A stretch of 7,932 nucleotides of DNA from the NCBI GenBank assembly GCA_003501335.1, contig DNPQ01000491.1:1-7932 (forward strand), read 5' to 3'. The translations under genes and the position numbers were made by a program. Shown piece after piece: positions 1-6,478 of the stretch. How positions within the stretch are numbered: position 1 is the stretch's first letter; the number at the start of each line of letters is the position of its first letter. The notes beneath the pieces were generated by a model, which was not told where the DNA came from, did no database searches, and saw nothing but the letters and a program-made list of their open reading frames with translations. Source of the stretch: Bacillota bacterium. GTDB lineage: Bacteria > Bacillota > UBA4882 > UBA8346.

Positions 1-329
1 TGGCGGTGACCCGCAATATCCGGGAGTATTTCGTTAAAAATTCTTCCAGGCAAAAGAGTTCTTCAATCGGTCAGGTTTGGAAAATGATGGAGGAAAAAGC
101 GGAGCAATTTGATCCCAGGGTATATTTAGCGCCGATTATGGGTGAGCTGATTGTCGATGTACCGGCCAAAGACGAGGATATTTTAGCCCTCACAGATTGC
201 ATCAAGCGGGGTGTTCGGGAAGTCGTAGGGACTTTGATTGTCCAGTTTGGTTCTGTAGGTTTCGCTTCCAAAGTGGAACCACTTACCTTGGACCAGATGG
301 CGGAACGCTACCTGAAAGCTGGAATCTAA
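1..329 (+). CDS. Class II fructose-bisphosphate-type aldolase, C-terminal part (5' end outside window)
   Basis: The reading frame is open from the window edge (first full codon at 3) to TAA at 327-329, so this is the tail of a longer gene; the GTG at 6 is probably internal. The visible ~109 residues resemble the end of class II (zinc) aldolases. A 'TRNIREYF' stretch matches the helix before the C-terminus, 'FDPRVYLAP' matches the family's DPRKYL.PA motif, and 'QFGSVGFA' matches the usual FGSAGKA near the end. Class II aldolases split fructose 1,6-bisphosphate, tagatose bisphosphate or related ketose bisphosphates into DHAP and an aldehyde in the cytoplasm. Compared with short forms there is extra sequence between DPR and FGS, plus about 20 residues after FGS ('LTLDQMAERYLKAGI'). 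Zinc and substrate residues lie outside the window, so substrate is unknown. It sits 33 bp before the PGI-like gene, probably in the same operon, where it would cleave the product of the downstream phosphofructokinase. Family assignment is moderate because only the tail is visible. Confidence 0.6.
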   Translation, partial: AVTRNIREYFVKNSSRQKSSSIGQVWKMMEEKAEQFDPRVYLAPIMGELIVDVPAKDEDILALTDCIKRGVREVVGTLIVQFGSVGFASKVEPLTLDQMAERYLKAGI

Positions 330-362
330 AGGAGTTTTGTAAATTGGAAGGAGTGATTTTAC

Positions 363-1685
363 ATGAATACATACAATAATTCGGGCCGGAGCGGGAAAAA
401 CATCCGATTGGATTTTAAAAATGCATTTCCTTATGTAGGGGAGAAAGAAATTCACGCAAGTATTGCCGAGAACACTGAATTATTTCAAAAGATCAATCAA
501 GGTCAAAAGGCCGCAACTGATGTTTTAGGTTGGTTTGAGGTAACCTCGTTAATGGATGAGCCCTTGCTTGCGAAAATTGAAACTAAGGCATGCCAGATCC
601 GGGAAAATGGGGATATCTTTATTTTAATCGGGATTGGCGGCTCCAATCAAGGAGCGCGCGCCGCTATCAAGGCGATGCATCCTGAATATTCCGGGATTCC
701 GGATAAACCGCAAATCATCTACGCCGGAAACAACCTGGCTGTAGATTATCTGAAGTCGGTTTTGAAGCAATCTCAAGGAAAATCGGTTTATGTCGATGTC
801 ATTGCTAAAAACTTCGCTACACTTGAACCGGGAATTGTTTTTCGAATGGTCCGGAGATTTATGGAAGATACCTATGGTGAGAAAGAGGCTGCGACCCGGA
901 TTTGCGCCACGGGCTCTTTAAACGGCAGTTCGTTGGAAAAATTAGGGCAAGCAAAAGGATATAGCCTTTTTCCATTTCCGTTGGAGGTGGGTGGCCGCTA
1001 TTCGGTATTAACGGCGGTAGGGTTGTTGCCAATGGCAGTGGCTGGACTGGATATCCGGCAAATGCTTGCCGGGGCCAGGGACATGAAGCAATTGCTGAAA
1101 TCAGCCAAATGCGAAGAAAATCCGGCGGTATTGTATGCCGTGATCAGAAATCTGTTGTTGAAAAAAGGATATGGTGTGGAAATTCTTTCTCATTTTGAGC
1201 CCCGCTTGGAATACTTCGCTAAATGGTGGATTCAACTTTTTGGAGAAAGCGAGGGCAAAAACGGTACGGGAATCTATCCCACCACTTGTTCTTATACGGA
1301 AGATCTTCATTCACTGGGGCAGTATATTCAGCAGGGAAAGCGGTTCTTGCTGGAAAGCTTTTTGACGATAGAGGAACCCCAAGAGGCTTTGCCAATTCCG
1401 GAAGCCAAAAAGGATCAGGATGGTTTCGACTATCTGGAACTGAAAGAATTTGCCGTGTTAAATGAGGCAGCGTTTCAAGCTACGGTAAAGGCCCATCATG
1501 ACGGAGGCGTTCCTTGCCTGAACATAAATGTCCCCGGCATCAGCGAATATTATTTGGGACAATTGTTTTATTTCTTTGAATATGCTTGTTTTGTATCTGG
1601 AAATTTACTCGGGGTGGATCCCTTTGATCAGCCGGGAGTGGAGAATTACAAAACTAAGATGTTTGAAATTTTAGGGAGACCATGA
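363..1685 (+). CDS. pgi: Glucose-6-phosphate isomerase family protein (variant phosphate loop)
   Basis: 440 residues, close to the usual length of the short bacterial phosphoglucose isomerases. The family interconverts aldose and ketose 6-phosphates (glucose 6-P / fructose 6-P) in the cytoplasm. Visible landmarks: the first SIS glycine loop 'GIGGSNQGARA' (about 90-100), PGI signature 'EVGGRYSVLTAVG' (208-220), catalytic glutamate in 'FGESEGK' (E295), the histidine of 'EDLHSLGQ' (H316), and the C-terminal 'FDQPGVENYK' with the catalytic lysine (K430). The ring-opening and isomerisation residues therefore look intact. The odd part is residues 148-154, 'AKNFATL', where typical enzymes have SKSGTT or SKTFTT, the loop that holds the sugar phosphate: the first Ser is Ala and the Thr two places later is Asn. 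The start ATG is supported by GGAAGGAG at 346-353, 9 nt upstream. It follows the aldolase by 33 bp and precedes the PMI-like gene by 62 bp. A normal PGI in a duplicated glycolysis operon is possible; an isomerase for another hexose derivative is an inference from the loop change. Confidence 0.85.
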   Translation: MNTYNNSGRSGKNIRLDFKNAFPYVGEKEIHASIAENTELFQKINQGQKAATDVLGWFEVTSLMDEPLLAKIETKACQIRENGDIFILIGIGGSNQGARAAIKAMHPEYSGIPDKPQIIYAGNNLAVDYLKSVLKQSQGKSVYVDVIAKNFATLEPGIVFRMVRRFMEDTYGEKEAATRICATGSLNGSSLEKLGQAKGYSLFPFPLEVGGRYSVLTAVGLLPMAVAGLDIRQMLAGARDMKQLLKSAKCEENPAVLYAVIRNLLLKKGYGVEILSHFEPRLEYFAKWWIQLFGESEGKNGTGIYPTTCSYTEDLHSLGQYIQQGKRFLLESFLTIEEPQEALPIPEAKKDQDGFDYLELKEFAVLNEAAFQATVKAHHDGGVPCLNINVPGISEYYLGQLFYFFEYACFVSGNLLGVDPFDQPGVENYKTKMFEILGRP

Positions 1686-1747
1686 ATTAAGATTATATCT
1701 TAGATAAGGATAACTAAATTTCCGCAAAGGATGAACCAATAGGCGAG

Positions 1748-2845
1748 ATGAACGACTTTTTTCGTACACCGTTAAAATTAATACCGAACCGGGTTTACCG
1801 TCCGTTTATCGGAGGTAAGCTGTTAGACAAATGGCAAGGTAAATCTGTGGCTAAAGATGGGCAATACTCTGAAGAATGGGTTGCTTCAACGGTCACGGCC
1901 CGAAGTGAAAATCCCATTCCTTTTGAAGGGTTAAGTCAAGTCTGTAACGTTGCTCATCCGGGAGTTTACTTAAAAGATTTGATTACCGAGAACCCGGAAG
2001 CCTTTCTGGGTAAAAAGCATACTGCTAAATTTGGAACTTCCCCAGCGTTACTTGTGAAAGTACTCGATTCTTGCAGCCGATTAATGATTCAAGTCCACCC
2101 TGATCAAAATTTTGCCCGGAAAGCGTTTCAATCGGAATTTGGGAAAACAGAAGCTTGGTATGTCATCGGAGGCCGAAGCATTCAAGGAGAAAATCCTTAT
2201 GTTTTGTTTGGATTTAAACCGGGGGTTACCCGGGAAAGATGGATGGAGCTTTTTGAAACTCAAAATGTTGCAGGAATGATCAGCGCATTGCATCGATTTG
2301 AGGTAAAGCCCGGTGATGTGTTTTTGGTCGAAGGCGGTATCCCTCATGCGGCAGGGGCGGGCGTTTTCTTCATTGAAGTTCAGGAACCAACGGACTATAC
2401 GATTCGAACTGAACGAATAACACCGAATAGATTATGCCTGGCTGATGAGCAGCTCCATCAAGGCTTGGGTTTAAAAAAAATGTTCGATTGCTTTCATTAT
2501 CATGGATATAGCCGGGAGGAAGTTTTAGAAAGATGGCATTCTTATGAATCCTTGGTTCATGAGGAACAAAGCGGTAAATTATTTTCAGTGATTTCACCGG
2601 AAAAGTGCGCCTATTTTTGGGTGGAACGGCTGGAGATCCAAGGTAAATACACCAAACCCGGAACGGGAAGTTTTGCGATCGCTATCGTTCTATCCGGTTC
2701 GGGGATGATTGTTTGGGAACAGGGGAGTATCGAAGTCGAGCAGGCTTGTGAAATTTTTTTACCGGCCGGATTGACGGAAGTAACTTGGGAAAACCAAAGC
2801 AGGGCGCCCATGGTGGTTATACTCTGCCATCCACCTCTGACTTAA
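1748..2845 (+). CDS. manA: Class I mannose-6-phosphate isomerase (cupin) family protein
   Basis: 365 residues. Type I phosphomannose isomerases are zinc cupins that interconvert mannose 6-phosphate and fructose 6-phosphate. The metal-site pattern is present: 'IQVHPD' gives Q115 and H117, 'GKTEAWYVI' gives E135, and 'EGGIPHAAGAG' gives H200, in the spacing seen in Firmicute ManA. R220 in 'YTIRTER' is a candidate active-site arginine. The C-terminal third (about 285-365) is a second cupin-like domain. The N-terminus, 'PLKLIPNRVYRPFIGGKLLD', is longer and different from the Bacillus ManA opening (LTPVFKEKIWGG) and matches a clostridial subgroup, so ATG 1748 is preferred even though its ribosome binding site is weak (AGGCGAG directly before ATG; AAAGG lies 17 nt upstream). 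In this operon it could feed mannose-type sugars into the fructose-phosphate pool, or act on a related ketose/aldose pair. Substrate is inferred from family only. Confidence 0.8.
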   Translation: MNDFFRTPLKLIPNRVYRPFIGGKLLDKWQGKSVAKDGQYSEEWVASTVTARSENPIPFEGLSQVCNVAHPGVYLKDLITENPEAFLGKKHTAKFGTSPALLVKVLDSCSRLMIQVHPDQNFARKAFQSEFGKTEAWYVIGGRSIQGENPYVLFGFKPGVTRERWMELFETQNVAGMISALHRFEVKPGDVFLVEGGIPHAAGAGVFFIEVQEPTDYTIRTERITPNRLCLADEQLHQGLGLKKMFDCFHYHGYSREEVLERWHSYESLVHEEQSGKLFSVISPEKCAYFWVERLEIQGKYTKPGTGSFAIAIVLSGSGMIVWEQGSIEVEQACEIFLPAGLTEVTWENQSRAPMVVILCHPPLT

Positions 2846-3059
2846 AAAAGCAAATGAAATGACACTATCTTTAGAACGGATTAATAACTGCTGATAGTAG
2901 CATGGCATAGTTTAAAAAAGATTTGTCCCAAACGTTTGGATAAAGCAGGAATTTAACTTTTGAGATCGAATTTTATATATCGTATCGAAGTTCAAAAAAT
3001 AAATTGCAGTTAAAGCTCAGAGCAACCCATGGGACTCTGGTCGAAAATCAGGAGTTGTT
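2846..3059. other. 214-bp regulatory gap between the PMI-like gene and the LacI-type regulator
   Basis: No coding potential was seen. The gap holds a perfect palindromic operator candidate (2928-2939). A possible promoter lies downstream of it: TTGAGA at 2960-2965, 17 nt, TATCGA at 2983-2988, with a weak -10. A 6-bp inverted repeat ACTATC/GATAGT (2865-2870 and 2893-2898) is too loosely spaced to call a terminator. The size of the gap and the operator suggest the regulator has its own promoter, apart from read-through from the upstream genes. Confidence 0.4.
2928..2939. promoter_or_regulatory. LacI-family operator candidate 1 (perfect palindrome)
   Basis: CCAAACGTTTGG is a perfect 12-bp palindrome with a central CG, the classic form bound by LacI/GalR dimers, whose hinge helices open the minor groove at the central CpG. 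It lies 120 bp upstream of the LacI-type gene, and an almost identical copy (11 of 12 bases) stands before the phosphofructokinase gene. Co-occurrence around the regulator gene supports autoregulation. It does not match the CcpA cre flanks (TGNAAN...) well, so the local regulator is the better candidate. Confidence 0.65.
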
Positions 3060-4115
3060 ATGATGCCCGCGACCCTAAAGGACATTGCTGTTAAGGCTAA
3101 AGTTTCAATATCTACCGTCTCTAGAATCATTAACGATGATCTATCCAAACCGGCTAGTCAGGAAACCCAGGAGAAGGTATGGAAGATTGTCCGGGAGCTT
3201 GGATATGTACCGAATCAAAATGCCCGGACTTTAGTAAAAAATCTGTCTTCTACAGAACAGTCGCTGAAAACCAAAGCGATTGGATGCATTTTTACATCCA
3301 CCAAAGATACTTTCAATGATCCATTTTTTTCCTTTATCGCCCGTGGGGTTCAGATGGAAGCTGCCAAACATAGTTATGTTTTGGGATATTCATTTTCATC
3401 CTCCGACATGAACCAATCGGCTTTATACAATAACATTACCACCAACAAGGTGGATGGAGCTGTCGTTATGGGACGGTTTGACCGGAATTTTTTGGATTTG
3501 CTGAAGGTCAATTTCGGTAATTTGGTATATGCCGGGCTTAATTATGTCAATGGCGGGTTCGATGAAGTGATTTGTGATGCGTACCGTGCTTCAATTTGCG
3601 CCGTAGAGTATTTAATTTCCCTGGGACACCGGCGGATTGGCTACCTGGGTCCGGTACCGGAAGCTGAGGAAGTAATTAATGAACATCGATTTGCCGGTTT
3701 CCGTCAGGCTATGACGGCGAAGAGTTTGGAAGTTTCAGCCCAATGCTTCAAAACAGTTGAGCTAACCTCCGAATCAAGTTATCAGCGGATGAAAGAATTA
3801 ATTGCAGAGGGGCCTTTGCCGACGGCATTTTTTTGCGCCAACGACACAGTGGCTATCGGCGCTATGAAAGCGGTACATGAGGCCGGATTGACAATTCCCG
3901 CCGATGTATCCTTCATTGGAATCGATGATATTGAGATGTCTGCCTATGTAAATCCGGCTTTAACCACCATTCGGGTTCCCAAGGAAGAGTTAGGAAAATT
4001 TGCAGTCAAAATATTAATCGACCGGATTGAAGGGGGTCATGAAATCCCGGTGAGACTGGATATTCCCTTTGAATTGATGGTTCGGGAAAGTTGCGTTTCG
4101 GTTAAAGACCGTTAA
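3060..4115 (+). CDS. LacI/GalR-family transcriptional regulator
   Basis: 351 residues, the usual LacI-family length. The N-terminal DNA-binding domain is clear: 'TLKDIAVKAKVSISTVSR' (5-22) is the helix-turn-helix, and 'LGYVPNQNARTLVKN' (47-61) is the hinge helix, with L58 in the place of the leucine that intercalates at the operator centre. The rest is a periplasmic-binding-protein-like effector domain with family landmarks 'YLISLGHRRIGYLGP' (184-198), 'FFCANDTVAIGAM' (257-269), 'IPADVSFIGIDD' (279-290) and 'NPALTTIRVP' (298-307). It most likely represses the surrounding genes and is released by a sugar or sugar phosphate from the pathway; the ligand cannot be read. Starts at ATG 3060 or the adjacent ATG 3063 are both served by AGGAG at 3050-3054. 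Placed inside the operon, between two matching palindromes (2928-2939 and 4133-4146), it is probably both autoregulated and the local controller. Confidence 0.93.
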   Translation: MMPATLKDIAVKAKVSISTVSRIINDDLSKPASQETQEKVWKIVRELGYVPNQNARTLVKNLSSTEQSLKTKAIGCIFTSTKDTFNDPFFSFIARGVQMEAAKHSYVLGYSFSSSDMNQSALYNNITTNKVDGAVVMGRFDRNFLDLLKVNFGNLVYAGLNYVNGGFDEVICDAYRASICAVEYLISLGHRRIGYLGPVPEAEEVINEHRFAGFRQAMTAKSLEVSAQCFKTVELTSESSYQRMKELIAEGPLPTAFFCANDTVAIGAMKAVHEAGLTIPADVSFIGIDDIEMSAYVNPALTTIRVPKEELGKFAVKILIDRIEGGHEIPVRLDIPFELMVRESCVSVKDR

Positions 4116-4129
4116 TATTTTTTTATTAT
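4101..4129 (+). promoter_or_regulatory. Possible promoter for the phosphofructokinase-TIM-LarA genes
   Basis: TATTAT at 4124-4129 matches the -10 consensus at 5 of 6 bases. The hexamer 17 nt upstream, GTTAAA at 4101-4106, is a poor -35 (3 of 6). Transcription would begin near 4136, inside operator candidate 2, a position where a bound LacI-type repressor would block initiation. The AT-rich spacer makes chance matches likely, so this is tentative. Confidence 0.3.
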
Positions 4130-4134
4130 TGGTC
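4107..4134 (+). other. Imperfect hairpin over the regulator stop codon
   Basis: An 11-position inverted repeat with one mismatch and one G-T wobble (4107-4117 with 4124-4134, loop of six T) spans the TAA of the LacI-type gene. Its 3' foot touches operator candidate 2. There is no T-run after it, so it is not a standard intrinsic terminator; it may simply reflect AT-rich sequence. Confidence 0.25.
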
Positions 4135-4146
4135 CAAAGGTTTGGA
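4133..4146. promoter_or_regulatory. LacI-family operator candidate 2
   Basis: TCCAAAGGTTTGGA is a 14-bp palindrome except for its two central bases (GG instead of CG). Both half-sites, CCAAA and TTTGG, are identical to those of the site at 2928-2939. It ends 25 nt before the phosphofructokinase ATG and overlaps the likely transcription start, a standard repressor position. The non-CpG centre may lower affinity compared with site 1. Confidence 0.6.
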
Positions 4147-4155
4147 GCAAACGAT

Positions 4156-4165
4156 AAGAAAGGGG
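4156..4165 (+). promoter_or_regulatory. Ribosome binding site that sets the phosphofructokinase start
   Basis: AAGAAAGGGG ends 6 nt before ATG 4172. An in-frame TTG at 4142 would add ten residues, but it lies inside the operator and has no ribosome binding site, so ATG 4172 is the start. Confidence 0.7.
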
Positions 4166-4171
4166 ATAACG

Positions 4172-5329
4172 ATGAAAGAAAAAATTTTAGTAGTCCATGG
4201 TGGTGCGCCTACGGCGGTTATTAATGCTTCATTGTACGGAGTTATTAAGGAAGCCTTCCGTAATCCGGAAATCGAAACGGTTTTGGGTGCAGTCGGCGGG
4301 GTAGACGGGGTGCTGCAGGAGAAATTTATTGATTTCAAAACTCAATCCCCGGCTATCATTGAGAGACTACCATTTACACCGGCATCGGCAATCGGAACTT
4401 CCCGGAGCAAATTACGGGATGAGGATTATGAAGCTATCGTGACACAGTTGAGAAAGCACAAAATCAAGTATTTGTTATTTAACGGTGGAAACGGCTCCAT
4501 GGATGCCTGTGGCCGGATTCAGAATCTGGCGAGCTCCTATGGGATTCAAGTGCTCGGTATCCCTAAGACAATTGATAATGACATTGCCATCACCGACCAT
4601 TGTCCGGGTTTTGGGAGTGCTGCCCGGTATCTGGCGGTTTCAGTGGCAGAAGCGGCTTTAGATGTTAAGGCACTACCGATCCATGTCTCCATTATTGAGA
4701 CGATGGGACGCAATGCCGGTTGGATAGCTGCTTCCAGCGCTTTAGCCCGGAAAAAAGTAGGCGATGCGCCTCATTTGATTTATCTTCCGGAGCGTCCGTT
4801 CCACGTGGCGGAGTTTTTGGAAGATGTCAGCCGGCTGCGCCAAAGGGTAGGCGGGGTGGTGGTGGTTGTCAGCGAAGGACTGGTTGATCAGGACCACCAG
4901 CCGGTGGTGCCGCCGATGCTCACCAAAGGACGGGATGTCTATTTCGGGGATGTAGGCACGCATTTGGCCATGCTGGTTATGAAAGAATTGGGGATTAAAG
5001 CCCGAAGCGAAAAACCGGGTCTTTTAGGCCGGGCATCCATCACACTCCAATCTAGTGTTGATCGGGATGAAGCGATTCGCGTCGGTGAATTTGCAGTTCA
5101 TTCCTTATTAGCTGGTAAAACCGGTGCGATGGTGGGATATAAGCGGGTCTCCGATCAACCTTATCACTGTGAGACGGTATTAATTCCCATTGCCGAAGTG
5201 ATGATGCATGAGAAAAAAATGCCGGATGCTTTTATTAGCCCTCGTGGTAACGACGTTGACGGCGATTTCGTTGAATATTGTAAACCGTTGATCGGGGAAC
5301 CGTTACCGGAGTATGCGGAATTTCACTAA
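4172..5329 (+). CDS. pfkA: PfkA-family 6-phosphofructokinase, ATP or PPi dependent
   Basis: 385 residues from ATG 4172. The family phosphorylates fructose 6-phosphate at C1 with ATP or pyrophosphate. Landmarks: N-terminal nucleotide/PPi loop 'GGAPTAVINAS' (10-20), 'NGGNGSMD' (104-111), 'IPKTIDNDI' (130-138) with catalytic D135, 'ETMGRNAGW' (176-184) and 'LPERPF' (205-210) contacting the sugar phosphate, and 'KARSEKPGLLGR' (276-287). The donor determinants conflict. K132 (KTIDND rather than GTIDND) is the mark of PPi-dependent enzymes. At the other position G108 (GGNGS) is the residue of ATP-dependent enzymes, where PPi enzymes carry Asp; N107 replaces the usual Asp. The overall form belongs to the longer PPi-PFK-like group (GGN.SMD, TDHCPGFGSAARY). 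If PPi-dependent, the symbol would be pfp. It follows the regulator by 56 bp with an operator in between, and precedes the TIM-like gene by 127 bp, so it should provide the ketose bisphosphate that the upstream aldolase cleaves. Confidence 0.88.
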   Translation: MKEKILVVHGGAPTAVINASLYGVIKEAFRNPEIETVLGAVGGVDGVLQEKFIDFKTQSPAIIERLPFTPASAIGTSRSKLRDEDYEAIVTQLRKHKIKYLLFNGGNGSMDACGRIQNLASSYGIQVLGIPKTIDNDIAITDHCPGFGSAARYLAVSVAEAALDVKALPIHVSIIETMGRNAGWIAASSALARKKVGDAPHLIYLPERPFHVAEFLEDVSRLRQRVGGVVVVVSEGLVDQDHQPVVPPMLTKGRDVYFGDVGTHLAMLVMKELGIKARSEKPGLLGRASITLQSSVDRDEAIRVGEFAVHSLLAGKTGAMVGYKRVSDQPYHCETVLIPIAEVMMHEKKMPDAFISPRGNDVDGDFVEYCKPLIGEPLPEYAEFH

Positions 5330-5350
5330 TAACACAAGATTTTTTTTAAA

Positions 5351-5386
5351 AACCGTGAATGGATATTCATGACGCGGTTGGCTTTT
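5351..5386 (+). terminator. Weak hairpin between phosphofructokinase and TIM-like genes
   Basis: AACCG (5351-5355) pairs with CGGTT (5375-5379), enclosing a second stem TGAAT/ATTCA (5356-5360 and 5365-5369, loop GGAT), with a 5-nt bulge TGACG on the 3' side. It is followed by GGCTTTT. The short T-run and the bulge make it at best a leaky terminator or a processing/stability element that would lower expression of the two downstream genes. Confidence 0.3.
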
Positions 5387-5456
5387 AATTAAAAAGCAGA
5401 AGAATCAAATTTATAGATGAAACATTTGAAAAAAATGAATGGAAGGGCGTGATTGA

Positions 5457-6392
5457 ATGCACCATATTTTTGTAAATTTAAAACGGTTTGAGGTGCCGAG
5501 AAAACTGGGAGGGGTCTGCCCACTCGATGATCCACGGCGCTGGATAGATAAAGTGATGGATGAAACCATCACTTTGGGATTGGGAAGGCTTGAGAACCTT
5601 CAGCTGACTTTCCTTTTACCCGAAGCATTGCTAGGCAACGCTTTAGATCGGGTCCGGCATTATCCGGCGGAACAAACCCGTACCATAGGCCTTGGCTGTC
5701 AGGGAGTCTATCGGGAGGATGTTACGCCAGGGGGCAATTTTGGAGCGTTTACAACCAACCGCCCTGCTGCCGCCATGCGACTCCTGGGCTGCGATTGGGC
5801 GATGATCGGTCACTCGGAGGAACGTAAAGACAAATTAGGAGTGATTGCTCAGTATGATCCGGACAGTCTAACGGATCAAACCCGGCAAAACCAGGCGAAA
5901 ATGGCGGTTGATTCGCTCATCCATGCCGAAGTCATCAGCGCTTTAAATGCCGGCCTCAACACTTTGATCTGTGTCGGTGAGACAGCAGCGGAGAAGGGGA
6001 ACGGCGAATTTTCCGTCCAAAAGCCGCGTATCGAAGAGGTTTTACGTTCACAACTGGCAACGAATTTGAAGGGTGTGGCCGGCTTCATGGATAAGCGGCA
6101 AATAGTCATCGGCTATGAACCAATCTGGGCGATCGGCCCTGGAAAAACTCCGCCCGGCGCGGAGTATATCGGTTTTGTCTCTGCTGTCATTCAACAGGCA
6201 GTTCAGGAGTTATATGGTTTCACTCCTGCAGTAGTCTACGGCGGCGGCCTGAAGGAAGAAAATGCGGCCATGATTGCCGGGATTCAAACAATTGATGGAG
6301 GCCTGGTTGCTTTAACCAGGTTTAGCGGAGAAATTGGGTTTTCTCCTGCAGACCTTAAACAAATTATCGATAAAGCTTACAAGGCAATATAG
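5457..6392 (+). CDS. tpiA: Triose-phosphate isomerase family protein, long variant with altered phosphate loops
   Basis: 311 residues, about 60 more than a typical TIM (~250). TIM interconverts DHAP and glyceraldehyde 3-phosphate. The catalytic set is intact: N7 and K9 in 'FVNLKRF' (usually GNWKMN), H119 in 'MIGHSEERK', and E221 in 'IGYEPIWAIGPGKTPP', which also carries the lid loop. 'GCQGVYREDVTPGGNFGAFTT' (80-100) corresponds to the AQN.Y...GAFTGE segment, with 3-4 extra residues. The phosphate-binding loops differ from housekeeping TIM: the YGGS loop is YGGG (261-264), and the VGGAS loop after 'IDG' is 'LVALTRFSG' (283-291), replacing both glycines and adding R288. I recall related clostridial proteins with the same ALTRFSGE form, so this is a conserved subfamily, not a local mutation. 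ATG 5457 is the first codon after an in-frame stop at 5454-5456; GGAAGGG lies 9 nt upstream. Activity on a related ketose phosphate (erythrulose-phosphate isomerases are also TIM-like) cannot be excluded. Confidence 0.85.
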   Translation: MHHIFVNLKRFEVPRKLGGVCPLDDPRRWIDKVMDETITLGLGRLENLQLTFLLPEALLGNALDRVRHYPAEQTRTIGLGCQGVYREDVTPGGNFGAFTTNRPAAAMRLLGCDWAMIGHSEERKDKLGVIAQYDPDSLTDQTRQNQAKMAVDSLIHAEVISALNAGLNTLICVGETAAEKGNGEFSVQKPRIEEVLRSQLATNLKGVAGFMDKRQIVIGYEPIWAIGPGKTPPGAEYIGFVSAVIQQAVQELYGFTPAVVYGGGLKEENAAMIAGIQTIDGGLVALTRFSGEIGFSPADLKQIIDKAYKAI

Positions 6393-6464
6393 AGAGTGGA
6401 CAGTTTTTCATGATGCTCTTGTTTGATCCCTATTCGCAGCTTAATACCAGTGGTGGTAATAAAA

Positions 6465-6472
6465 AAGGAGGT
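6465..6472 (+). promoter_or_regulatory. Strong ribosome binding site that sets the larA start
   Basis: AAGGAGGT is a near-perfect anti-16S match, 6 nt before ATG 6479. An in-frame ATG at 6410 would extend the protein by 23 residues but has no comparable site, and its codons would run through the ribosome binding site, so 6479 is the start. The 86-bp gap to the TIM-like gene holds no other clear signal. Confidence 0.8.
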
Positions 6473-6478
6473 AATCTT

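Noticed and set aside
197..379. 60-codon + strand frame bridging the aldolase and PGI-like genes
   Set aside because: It overlaps both recognised genes in another frame, has no ribosome binding site and shows no domain.
1688..1702. Perfect 6-bp inverted repeat TAAGAT-TAT-ATCTTA after the PGI-like gene
   Set aside because: The stem is short, AT-rich, has a 3-nt loop and no T-run, so it is unlikely to terminate; it shares no sequence with the two operator candidates.
4142..4171. TTG start ten codons upstream for the phosphofructokinase
   Set aside because: The TTG lies within the operator palindrome and lacks a ribosome binding site; ATG 4172 has AAGAAAGGGG at good spacing and begins at the conserved N-terminal strand.
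5422..5432. AAACATTT-like sequence before the TIM-like gene as a third operator
   Set aside because: Both the centre and the CC/GG flanks differ from the two matching palindromes; it looks like chance in AT-rich sequence.
6410..6478. In-frame ATG 23 codons upstream of the LarA-like start
   Set aside because: It has no good ribosome binding site and would translate through the near-perfect AAGGAGGT that serves ATG 6479.
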